From NCBI GenBank assembly GCA_964550025.1, contig CAZJYI010000344.1:1-5563 (forward strand): 5,563 nt of DNA. The letters are read 5' to 3'. The notes beneath the pieces were generated by a model that saw only the letters and a list, made by a program, of their open reading frames with translations, did no database searches and had not been told where the DNA came from. This DNA is from CAZJYI01 sp964550025. GTDB lineage: Bacteria > Verrucomicrobiota > Kiritimatiellia > UBA8416 > CAYOBW01. Of this stretch, positions 1 through 5,563 are shown piece after piece. The translations under genes were made by a program, and so were the position numbers. Within the stretch, counting starts at the first letter, position 1. Each line of letters opens with the position of its first letter.

Positions 1-38
1 GTTGTAGTACTTACATTCGTGGGGACACGACTGCTATA

Positions 39-54
39 CCGATAGGGAATTGCG
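39..54 (+). repeat. Short direct repeat, copy 1 (hairpin-like motif)
   Basis: The 16 bases CCGATAGGGAATTGCG match 115-130 (CCGAAAGGGAATTGCG) with one difference, 76 bases apart. The mismatch falls in the putative loop (GATA versus GAAA), so both copies keep the same C-stem, purine-rich loop and G-stem followed by AATTGCG. Repetition of a hairpin motif fits a structured RNA better than a coding sequence. Confidence 0.55.
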
Positions 55-114
55 ACGCTGCATCGTGTACCTGCTCGGCGCCCGCGTCCGCTTCTGTGGG
101 AAACGACAGCGAAC

Positions 115-130
115 CCGAAAGGGAATTGCG
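115..130 (+). repeat. Short direct repeat, copy 2 (GNRA hairpin motif)
   Basis: This is the second copy of the 16-base motif at 39-54 (15 of 16 identical). Here the loop is a true GAAA tetraloop closed by CCC/GGG (114-116 with 121-123). It sits inside a longer CGACAG/CTGTCG helix (104-109 with 136-141). Confidence 0.55.
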
Positions 131-256
131 GCATCCTGTCGGAAGGACGGGTTACAAACCCGGCCAGCGTTGGGGAAATGACTGTAAACGCGCGAGGAAA
201 CGGCGAAGATCAGGTCGCGCTCTGCTGTCTAGACCCCATCCGCAGAGGGTTGCAGC

Positions 257-267
257 GGGGGGGGGGG
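257..267. other. Homopolymer run of 11 G
   Basis: Eleven consecutive G residues lie between two of the stem-loops of the upstream structured block (helix ending at 247 and helix starting at 269). Runs of this length are slippage-prone in replication and a common site of sequencing or assembly length error, so the exact spacing of the flanking helices may be unreliable. Confidence 0.8.
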
Positions 268-418
268 CCGTAGAATGATGCTTCTGCGCCATTCAGAGAG
301 ACTGGTGCGAGGTAACTGTCGTGGGAGTACAGAACGAAGTACCTCATCTCTCGCCTTTTCTGCCGCTCCATCTGGCGCAGGAACGGCGCGGGAGCACCGT
401 TCTACGGGGATGGCGACA

Positions 419-571
419 GCGGAAGCGACACCCGAGGCGTTTTGCATCAAGGGCAGGCTCGATCCGCCACGCGACAAGGGCCTCGCCTGGGCACACCCGG
501 TGATTCACGACAAGAAGATCTACCTCCGCCACAGCAACATCCTGATGTGCTCCGACCTGGCTGCGCGGTAA
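419..571 (+). pseudogene. 3' remnant of a PQQ-like beta-propeller gene (decapitated paralogue)
   Basis: The 50 residues encoded here, from AEATPEAF to a TAA stop, match the last 50 residues of the intact lipoprotein gene at 3629-5479, with 42 of 50 identical. At DNA level 131 of 153 bases match 5327-5479 at a constant offset of 4908 without gaps, and the two copies end at the same codon position (TAA versus TAG). Ten of the 18 differing sense codons are synonymous, so this was probably a translated gene for part of its history. Similarity stops abruptly at 419. The open frame continues upstream to an ATG at 275, but that part resembles nothing in the intact gene and overlaps RNA-like hairpins. 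No HEAT repeats, signal peptide or earlier propeller blades remain. A faint resemblance of 383-414 to the stretch around 5260-5287, with frame changes, is possible but too weak to assert. Confidence 0.85.
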
Positions 572-607
572 ACTCCAATTGCTGCGTTCGGGAGCCGGTT
601 CCGACGA

Positions 608-3436
608 TCACTTCGTCCGAACACGATAGAAACGCCGGGGCGACGTTGCGGCCGCGCTGTCGGTGTACGAGTTCTCCGGCGGGGTCGTCGGGATGTCGCT
701 CGCGACCACCGTGCCGAAGGAGCCGGAGAGGAGGCTGGTTGCGCTCTCGATCGTGTAGGTCTGTCCGAGCTCGCTTCGCCAGCGGATCACCGAGGCCGTC
801 GGCGATACGTGTCCAACGTGCGTCAGCGCCAGGTGCGACGCGCCGTCGGTGGGGATGGTCCCCGAGCGCTCCTCGTCGCGATTGCTGACGCCGTCGCCGT
901 CGTCGTCCCCCGCCGGATCCATGAGGGTGGTGCTGCCTGTGTAGTTATGCTCGTACCAGTCGGAGAGACTGTCTCCGTCCGAGTCGATCGACACCGCCTC
1001 GGCGCCGGCGCGAACGCAGCGGACGTAGTTGTAGATGCGCAGGATGTCGCCCTGCGGCCCGTGGCCGGGCGCACCGGTGACGGGGGTTCCCGATTTCGGG
1101 TCGCTGCGTTGGGCGCCGGCACCGTGTACATCCAGCAGGTTGTAGTTCCCGGACCCCGTTGGTTGCTCCATCCACCCCAACGCCCGGCCGAAGCTGAGGT
1201 ACACGGCGTAGTTCCCCACGGATTGGGGGGCGCCGTCCAGGTGCGTGGTGGAGCTCCAGTAGAACGATTCCGTTTCGGTTACATCAAAGTAGTTGGTGTC
1301 GATCGCGGCGCTGCCGGTCGTCATCGGCGAGCGCGTGTAATCCACGATGCTGTGCAGTTCCTTCGCGTTGGGCAGCCGCCAGTCGGAGTAGCTTGCCAGT
1401 TCCAACCCCTCGGCGTAGGCCAGCGCCTGCTCCCAGTTCTGGGTGGTCCCGCTGTCGGCCTTTTGCCACATAAGACCCGTTGCAAAATCGGTCACGGTCC
1501 CGTTGCCGTTGTCCACGAAGTCGTTGATGCCGTATTCGGGGTTGCCGCGCACGTAGCGGACAAAGTGCTCGCTCGGCGCGCTGCTTTTCTTGTTCCACTT
1601 GGGGTACCCCTTGATGCGCCCGTCGGCGAAATTGACGCCGAAGACGGTTTCGTCGCCGTTCATGGTGTAGTGGACATACTCCGTGGCGCTCCAGTACTGC
1701 GCGTCGATGTAACGCGCCGTGCCGGTGTCGCCGTAAACGAAGTCGAAATGGCTGGTGTCAAGGTAGGGCTTGGCGTCGTTCGTGGACTGGCCGGTTTCGC
1801 CGGTGAAATCGATCAGGGAGTAGAGCTCCTTGATCGTGGGCAAGCGCCAGTCGGTGTGTCCGGCGAGCGCCAGGCTCGCGGCGCTGTTCACGGCGTCCGT
1901 CCATGTCGACTGGTTCACCAGGTCGGGTGTCTGCTGCCACATCAGTCCGGTGTTGATGTCTGTCACGGTCCCGTCGCCGTTGTCCAGGTAGGCGGGTGCC
2001 AGCCCCGCGTACTGCGCGTCCTGCCCGGCAAAGGCCGCACCGGGCGACGGCGCCGGGATGGTGTCGCCGCCCTGGTCGTCGTAGCAGTCCCCCTGGCCGG
2101 TATCGACGATGGGGTAGCCGTTGGTTGGGATCTTCACCGCCACCGTCGGGTTCGTCGACGCGGCCAGCTCGGTGAAGAGCGCATCGTAGGCCGCCTGCTG
2201 GTTCGCGTCCATGGCGCCGTCCAGCAGGTTGGTGCCCTCGAGCGGATCGGCGAGCATGTCGTAGAACTCGTCGTTCTTCACCTTGCCCAGGCGGATCAGC
2301 TTGTACCGGTCGTTTCGAATGGCCCGGCTGTATTTCGCGCTGTCGATCTCCATCAGGATGCAGTCGTCCGCCGGCTGGAAGGGCTCGTTTCTCAGGATCG
2401 GCATCAGCGAGCGCGAGTCCACGCCCGTGTCGGGGACGACCCCTCCCGCCAGTTCGATGATGGTGGCGAAGAGGTCTACGCAGTGCACCACGGAATCACT
2501 GCTCCGACCGCCGTCCGCGACGTCCGGGCCTGCGATGATCATTGGCACGTGCGTTCCGCCTTCGTAGACGGAGCCCTTCGCCCGTCCCCCAATGTCGTAA
2601 GGCGGCTGGATCACGCCCCCGGCTGTCCCATTGTCGCCGAGGAAAATCACAGTGGTGTCGTTTGTGTCCACCTCTGCCAGCAGGGCGCCGATCCGATCAT
2701 CCATGGCCTCAATCATGGCTTCGTAGTATGGGCGCGAATTCGTGGCGATGTCCTCATCCGTTCCCGAGAGATAGGCGTAGCTGTGCAGATTGGTCGGCGG
2801 TCTGTGCAGGGGCGTATGCGCGGCATTGAACCCCACCCACATGAACCACTTGTTCGTGCCCTGGTCGTCCAGCCAGGCGCTTGCATCCCGCACGTTGTCC
2901 CGGGTGGCATACCGGCTGCTGACCGAGGTGACTCCGTCGACAACCTTGTCCCACCTTCCGTACTTTCTCACCGCCCCGCCCAGCGAACCGGCAAAATGCG
3001 GCCAACCGCCCACGATGTTCGGTCCCAGTTCGCCGCCGCCGAGATGCCACTTGCCGAAGCTGGCCAGCGAATAGCCGAGCTCCGTCGACTGGTCGGCAAA
3101 GACTTTGGGCAGCGTGTACTCGTCCGGTGAAAGGGGAACGCTCGCCTGCATGACGCCGGTACGGTATCCGTCTCGCCCCGTCATGATGGCGGCGCGCGTC
3201 GGCGAGCAGACAGGATTGGCATACGCATTCCGGAACAGAATTCCCCGGGCCGCCAGCGCGTCGAGGTTCGGGGTGGGTGGAAAAGTGGCTCCCGCATGGT
3301 CGTTGTACAGCGAGAAGCTGTCGATCCCCATGTCGTCGCCGATGATCAGCAGGATGTTGCTCTTGCGTTCCGCCGGGGACGTGGTGACGAGCAACACCAC
3401 GGTCAGCAGCGCTAAGACCGCCTTGTCCATCCACAT
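608..3436 (-). CDS. Secreted formylglycine-dependent sulfatase with tandem DUF1566 domains, calcium-type repeats and C-terminal beta module
   Basis: Predicted exported type I sulfatase of 942 residues, hydrolysing sulfate esters, probably on a sulfated glycan; the substrate cannot be read from sequence. The start is ATG at 3436 because AAGGAG lies 8 bases upstream and a signal peptide follows at once: hydrophobic residues 6-19, then S-P-A with likely cleavage after A22. The catalytic domain spans about 26-425. Metal ligands are D34, D35, D268 and N269; the formylglycine signature is C77-S-P-T-R81 followed by T86-G87-R88; the second signature ends G128-K129-W130-H131; H207 and K287 are also present, so the active site looks intact. 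Two DUF1566 (C-type-lectin-like) units follow, about 441-631 and 640-811, each with DNG-GTVTD, TGLMWQ, DWRLP, YWS and VRYVRG-like blocks. Next come aspartate-rich thrombospondin type 3-like loops (817-863) and a beta module (868-942) ending FYRVRTK. Sulfatases of this class are usually about 450-600 residues, so roughly half of this protein is extension. No maturation enzyme is encoded nearby. Confidence 0.93.
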   Translation of the reverse strand: MWMDKAVLALLTVVLLVTTSPAERKSNILLIIGDDMGIDSFSLYNDHAGATFPPTPNLDALAARGILFRNAYANPVCSPTRAAIMTGRDGYRTGVMQASVPLSPDEYTLPKVFADQSTELGYSLASFGKWHLGGGELGPNIVGGWPHFAGSLGGAVRKYGRWDKVVDGVTSVSSRYATRDNVRDASAWLDDQGTNKWFMWVGFNAAHTPLHRPPTNLHSYAYLSGTDEDIATNSRPYYEAMIEAMDDRIGALLAEVDTNDTTVIFLGDNGTAGGVIQPPYDIGGRAKGSVYEGGTHVPMIIAGPDVADGGRSSDSVVHCVDLFATIIELAGGVVPDTGVDSRSLMPILRNEPFQPADDCILMEIDSAKYSRAIRNDRYKLIRLGKVKNDEFYDMLADPLEGTNLLDGAMDANQQAAYDALFTELAASTNPTVAVKIPTNGYPIVDTGQGDCYDDQGGDTIPAPSPGAAFAGQDAQYAGLAPAYLDNGDGTVTDINTGLMWQQTPDLVNQSTWTDAVNSAASLALAGHTDWRLPTIKELYSLIDFTGETGQSTNDAKPYLDTSHFDFVYGDTGTARYIDAQYWSATEYVHYTMNGDETVFGVNFADGRIKGYPKWNKKSSAPSEHFVRYVRGNPEYGINDFVDNGNGTVTDFATGLMWQKADSGTTQNWEQALAYAEGLELASYSDWRLPNAKELHSIVDYTRSPMTTGSAAIDTNYFDVTETESFYWSSTTHLDGAPQSVGNYAVYLSFGRALGWMEQPTGSGNYNLLDVHGAGAQRSDPKSGTPVTGAPGHGPQGDILRIYNYVRCVRAGAEAVSIDSDGDSLSDWYEHNYTGSTTLMDPAGDDDGDGVSNRDEERSGTIPTDGASHLALTHVGHVSPTASVIRWRSELGQTYTIESATSLLSGSFGTVVASDIPTTPPENSYTDSAAATSPRRFYRVRTK
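1004..1987 (-). repeat. Internal tandem duplication: two DUF1566 domains within the sulfatase gene
   Basis: Unit 1 (about 1544-1987) and unit 2 (about 1004-1519) encode the same ordered blocks: DNGDGTVTD/DNGNGTVTD, TGLMWQQ/TGLMWQK, DWRLPTIKEL/DWRLPNAKEL, YWSATE/YWSSTT and a closing FVRYVRG/YNYVRCVRA. The best DNA match is 1962-1986 against 1491-1515 (24 of 25 identical). Unit 1 also has a leader from about 2116, containing a TGQGDCYD and GQDAQYAG stretch that commonly precedes such domains. The units differ strongly outside the conserved blocks, so the duplication is old or the units were acquired separately. Confidence 0.85.
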
Positions 3437-3444
3437 GTGTGCAT

Positions 3445-3450
3445 CTCCTT
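3445..3450 (-). promoter_or_regulatory. Ribosome binding site of the sulfatase gene
   Basis: AAGGAG read on the minus strand, 8 bases before the ATG at 3436. It decides the start: an in-frame ATG at 3490 would add 18 charged and polar residues in front of the signal peptide and has no comparable site. Confidence 0.85.
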
Positions 3451-3491
3451 TGTTTCCTACGTGTTCAGAAGACGAACAGAGATCCACCATT

Positions 3492-3497
3492 ATTGTA
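3492..3497 (-). promoter_or_regulatory. Possible -10 element for the sulfatase gene
   Basis: The minus strand reads TACAAT, one base from the sigma-70 -10 consensus, about 56 bases upstream of the start codon. The best -35-like hexamer (TCGACG, 3513-3518) matches four of six positions and is only 15 bases away. It would give a leader of roughly 48 bases. Promoter rules for this group are poorly defined, so this is tentative. Confidence 0.25.
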
Positions 3498-3572
3498 CGA
3501 CCAGGGCAGGGCCGTCGAGTTCATCTTGCCCGCACGGCGTGGAACGGGGTAGAGTCGGACGCGTTTCAAGGG

Positions 3573-3588
3573 GCCCGGCGTTCCGGGC
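3573..3588 (+). other. GC hairpin in the divergent intergenic region
   Basis: GCCCGG and CCGGGC form a perfect 6-base-pair stem with a CGTT loop, 41 bases before the lipoprotein start. No T-run follows on the + strand, so it is not a simple intrinsic terminator in that direction. It could be part of the leader RNA or an operator; the sequence does not say which. The rest of the 192-base divergent region (3437-3628) shows only ribosome binding sites and weak promoter-like hexamers. Confidence 0.35.
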
Positions 3589-3614
3589 GGCCGGGTTGTA
3601 ATGGCATTTTCCAA

Positions 3615-3620
3615 GGGAGG
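3615..3620 (+). promoter_or_regulatory. Ribosome binding site of the HEAT/PQQ-like lipoprotein gene
   Basis: GGGAGG lies 8 bases before the ATG at 3629. The in-frame GTG at 3620 overlaps this site and has no ribosome binding site of its own at proper spacing, so ATG 3629 is preferred; it also gives a normal lipoprotein signal peptide beginning MRTVLAGLL. Confidence 0.8.
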
Positions 3621-3628
3621 TGTGCGCA

Positions 3629-5479
3629 ATGAGGACAGTGCTCGCAGGTTTGCTGGTAGCATTGGCTTGTACGTCATGTGGCAGGAAGAAAGACGAGACC
3701 GTTTCCGCGGTGCCCGCGGATGTCGTGGCGCCAACCGCGAAAGGGCAGACACGGGACCTCGCCGACTGGGTAGCCGTGGCGGAATCGGGGCAAGGTGATG
3801 TGGCCGAGACGGTCAAGGCCTTGACGGCGGCCGTGCAGGACCCCGCGGCCGAGACGAAAGTCGCGGCGGTTGATGCGCTTGGCAGAATGGGGCCGGCGGC
3901 CGCGGCGGCGGCTCCCACCTTGGTAGCGACACTGGAAGACCCGTCGGCCTGGGCGCGCGTTTCAGCGATGGAAACGCTGGTTGCCATCGGGCCGGCGGCG
4001 GTGTCCGCGCTGGTTGACGCCATAGAGAACGGCGAAGGGGCAATACGGGTGCGGTCCGTGCTCGTTCTCGGATCCATGGCCGCGGATGGCAAGGAAGCCA
4101 TCCCCGTGCTCGAGAAGATCGCGCAGGACGAGTCCATACCGTGGCGTGGGCTCGCCGCCGGCGCACTCGGACAGATCGATCCCGCCAAGTATGGCAGCGG
4201 TGTGGCGGGGAGCCCGGCCAGAGATGCCGTCGCGCTCCCCGAAGCGGATGGCGCCGGGCTGAGGACCTCAACCGGTTGGCCCGAGTTCCAAGGGCCCAAC
4301 AGGGATTCCCGTTGCCGCGAAACCGGCTTGCTGACGTCGTGGCCCGAAGGGGGGCCGGAGCTGCTCTGGAAGGCGGAAGGCCTGGGGCATGGCTATTCGA
4401 CCGTAGCGATTTCGGGCGGGAAGCTGTTCACCACCGGGGACTTCGGCGAACACGGGAAGGGCGGGCGGCAGTGCGTCGTGGCCCTGAACCTGGCCGACGG
4501 GAAGGAACTCTGGGTCTCCGCCATTGGCCCTTCGGGTGACGATGCCGCATACGGGACGCCGACCGTGGACGGGAACCTGCTCTACGCCGTGGGTACCGAA
4601 GGTGACCTGGTCTGCATGGAAACAACGGCCGGACAACTCAAATGGAAGAAGCACTTCGCCCGGGATTTTGGCGGCAAGATCATGTCCAAGTGGCAGTTCA
4701 GCGAGTCGCCGCTGGTCGACGGGCAGAGGCTGGTCTGCTCGCCGGGCGCGAAAGACGCTGCCATTGTTGCCTTGGACAAAGCGACTGGGGAGGTGATCTG
4801 GAAGGCTGCCGAACCGGACATTGGAGAGGGCGGCAAGCAGGGCGCGGGCTACGGTTCGATGATTGTCGCGGAAATCCATGGGGTTCGCCAGTACATCCAG
4901 ATGACGGGCCGCGGAGTCCTCAGCGTCGAAGCCGAGACAGGCAGGTTTCTCTGGGGTTACAATCGGATCGCGAACGGTATTGCCAATATCCCCTCACCGC
5001 GCGTGCGGGGGGACTACGTCTTCGTGACGACGGGTTACCGCACGGGCAGCGCCCTGCTGAAGATCACGAAGGTCGGCGACGCGTTCGGCGCCGAGGAGGT
5101 CTACTTCCTGTCCGCAAAGGAGTTCGAGAACCACCACGGTGGTGTCGTGCTCGCCGGAGACCATGTCTACGGCGGGTCGGGGACCAGCAAGGGCGTGCCG
5201 GTCTGCATCGAGCTGGCCACGGGCAAAATCGCGTGGCGGGCCGACGCGCCGCAGCGCGGCTCCGCTGCCGTGCTCTATGCCGACGGTCACGTGATCTTTC
5301 GCTATGATCGCGGACTCGTGGTCCTGGCGGAGGCGACACCCGAGGCCTTTCGCATCAAGGGCAGGCTCGATCCCCCGCGCGATACGGGCCCCGCCTGGGC
5401 GCACCCGGTCATTCACGACAAGAAACTCTACCTGCGCCACAGCAACATCCTGATGTGCTACGACATCGGAGCACAATAG
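3629..5479 (+). CDS. HEAT-repeat and PQQ-like beta-propeller lipoprotein
   Basis: Predicted envelope lipoprotein of 616 residues; function unknown. Residues 1-17 form a signal peptide with a hydrophobic core (4-13) and two candidate lipidation cysteines, C14 and C17, followed by GRKKDE; neither matches the lipobox perfectly. Residues about 57-184 contain four HEAT-type helical repeats, with recurring patterns such as AAVDALGRMG, SAMETLVAIG, RSVLVLGSMA and GLAAGALGQI. A linker leads to a propeller from about 216, opening WPEFQGPNRDS, a form common in planctomycete and verrucomicrobial PQQ-like proteins. Blade tryptophans occur at W248, W295, W339, W391, W442 and W536 in L-W or I-W contexts next to TG or DG turns. 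'PQQ-like' names the fold (as in BamB); quinone binding or dehydrogenase activity is not implied. HEAT repeats usually mediate protein contacts, so a scaffolding role is possible. It is transcribed divergently from the sulfatase, with 192 bases between starts. Its last 153 bases recur at 419-571. Confidence 0.9.
   Translation: MRTVLAGLLVALACTSCGRKKDETVSAVPADVVAPTAKGQTRDLADWVAVAESGQGDVAETVKALTAAVQDPAAETKVAAVDALGRMGPAAAAAAPTLVATLEDPSAWARVSAMETLVAIGPAAVSALVDAIENGEGAIRVRSVLVLGSMAADGKEAIPVLEKIAQDESIPWRGLAAGALGQIDPAKYGSGVAGSPARDAVALPEADGAGLRTSTGWPEFQGPNRDSRCRETGLLTSWPEGGPELLWKAEGLGHGYSTVAISGGKLFTTGDFGEHGKGGRQCVVALNLADGKELWVSAIGPSGDDAAYGTPTVDGNLLYAVGTEGDLVCMETTAGQLKWKKHFARDFGGKIMSKWQFSESPLVDGQRLVCSPGAKDAAIVALDKATGEVIWKAAEPDIGEGGKQGAGYGSMIVAEIHGVRQYIQMTGRGVLSVEAETGRFLWGYNRIANGIANIPSPRVRGDYVFVTTGYRTGSALLKITKVGDAFGAEEVYFLSAKEFENHHGGVVLAGDHVYGGSGTSKGVPVCIELATGKIAWRADAPQRGSAAVLYADGHVIFRYDRGLVVLAEATPEAFRIKGRLDPPRDTGPAWAHPVIHDKKLYLRHSNILMCYDIGAQ
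5327..5479 (+). repeat. Long direct repeat, intact copy (3' end of the lipoprotein gene)
   Basis: This stretch is the partner of 419-571 (131 of 153 bases identical, no gaps, same orientation, 4908 bases apart). The two copies flank the sulfatase gene and most of the lipoprotein gene. At about 86% identity they are probably too diverged for frequent homologous recombination, though short identical stretches remain, for example around CACAGCAACATCCTGATGTG. Confidence 0.85.
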
Positions 5480-5486
5480 GGGACCG

Positions 5487-5524
5487 GCCGGCATAGTTGT
5501 TCGTTCCGGCGGGTGTGCGTTTTT
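5487..5524 (+). terminator. Weak candidate terminator after the lipoprotein gene
   Basis: GCCGG (5487-5491) can pair with CCGGC (5506-5510) around a 14-base loop, 8 bases after the stop codon. A run of five T (5520-5524) follows only after a 9-base spacer. The short stem, long loop and displaced T-run make this a poor intrinsic terminator. No gene is visible in the remaining bases to 5563. Confidence 0.25.
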
Positions 5525-5563
5525 GGGGACGGGCAATGTCGAATGTTGAACTCTGAATATCCA

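Larger units (their letters stand above)
37..405 (+). ncRNA. Candidate structured RNA block (possible group II intron or other ribozyme/ncRNA remnant)
   Basis: No credible gene lies here, but inverted repeats occur almost end to end. Helices read directly: 104-109 with 136-141 (CGACAG/CTGTCG), enclosing CCC-GAAA-GGG at 114-123; 148-153 with 157-162 (CGGGTT/AACCCG); 167-171 with 187-191; 190-195 with 215-220 (GCGCGA/TCGCGC, competing with the previous helix for two bases); 220-225 with 242-247 (CTCTGC/GCAGAG); 269-275 with 282-288 (one G-U pair); 296-301 with 347-352, enclosing 309-314 with 340-345; and 381-386 with 397-402, capped by a C-A mismatch, two further pairs and a GGGA loop. GAAA and GGGA are GNRA loops only on the + strand, which sets the orientation. 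Large ribozymes such as group II introns are built this way, but I cannot identify a standard 34-base domain V, a reverse transcriptase or clear intron ends. The left end may lie outside the window. An unrelated structured ncRNA is equally possible. Confidence 0.4.

Noticed and set aside
148..162. CGGGTT-ACA-AACCCG hairpin considered as a tRNA T-arm or anticodon arm
   Set aside because: The loop is three bases instead of seven and no acceptor or D-arm can be built around it.
96..278. Small + strand open frame (60 codons) in the first 300 bases
   Set aside because: Arginine-rich translation with no family resemblance, overlapping the chain of perfect inverted repeats, so it is more likely non-coding.
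275..418. Extension of the gene remnant's reading frame back to an ATG at 275
   Set aside because: The frame is open, but its sequence has no counterpart in the intact paralogue and coincides with nested hairpins. Only 419-571 is supported as propeller sequence.
590..607. GGAGCC/GGTTCC inverted repeat after the sulfatase stop as a terminator
   Set aside because: The arms abut with no loop bases and no T-run follows on the minus strand.
1004..1987. DUF1566 region as the variable target of a diversity-generating retroelement
   Set aside because: Lectin-fold domains can be such targets, but no reverse transcriptase, template repeat or matching variable repeat is visible, and the domains are internal rather than at the C-terminus.
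809..3130. Long open frame of 773 codons on the + strand opposite the sulfatase
   Set aside because: It lies entirely antisense to a gene with intact catalytic motifs, signal peptide and ribosome binding site. Its translation is low-complexity, rich in valine, arginine, glycine and alanine, with no recognisable domain, as expected of the shadow of a GC-rich gene.
3437..3490. Upstream ATG at 3490 as the sulfatase start
   Set aside because: It would put 18 polar residues before the signal peptide and lacks a well-placed ribosome binding site, whereas ATG 3436 has AAGGAG at 8 bases.
3629..5479. Calling the propeller lipoprotein BamB or a PQQ-dependent dehydrogenase
   Set aside because: The fold is shared, but the N-terminal HEAT repeats, the family-specific opening WPEFQGPN and the lack of dehydrogenase cofactor motifs argue against either name.

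Overview
This GC-rich window (roughly 60% GC or slightly more by eye) looks like chromosomal DNA of a bacterium from the Planctomycetota-Verrucomicrobiota-Kiritimatiellota-Lentisphaerota group. This is inferred from protein architecture only. One gene is a secreted formylglycine sulfatase carrying C-terminal extensions that end in a beta-rich module with an FYRV tail. The other is a lipoprotein combining HEAT repeats with a PQQ-like beta-propeller. Both architectures are typical of that group. The exact phylum cannot be fixed from the window.

Layout. Positions 1 to about 418 hold no convincing gene. Instead they contain a chain of perfect or near-perfect inverted repeats, several closed by GNRA-type loops on the + strand, which looks like a structured RNA or a piece of one. 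A group II intron remnant is one candidate, unproven. At 419 coding-type sequence begins abruptly: 419-571 is an 85.6% identical (131/153), gap-free copy of the last 153 bases of the large gene at the other end of the window. It is read here as the 3' remnant of a paralogue that has lost its front. Facing it on the minus strand is the sulfatase gene (608-3436). A 192-base divergent intergenic region (3437-3628) separates it from the + strand HEAT/PQQ-like lipoprotein gene (3629-5479). The last 84 bases are non-coding and contain only a weak terminator-like hairpin.

How the parts fit. The sulfatase is predicted to be exported and to remove sulfate esters. Its two tandem DUF1566 (C-type-lectin-like fold) domains, calcium-binding aspartate repeats and C-terminal beta module look like binding, spacer or anchoring parts. 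The lipoprotein is a predicted envelope protein of unknown function with a four-repeat HEAT segment before an approximately 400-residue propeller. The sulfatase lies between one intact and one truncated copy of the propeller gene's 3' end, so the locus appears shaped by duplication followed by decay or insertion. No sulfatase-maturation gene, transposase, reverse transcriptase or CRISPR array is visible. I do not claim a demonstrated new system. The most unusual parts are the structured block at 1-405 with its junction to the gene remnant, and the sulfatase/double-DUF1566 fusion.
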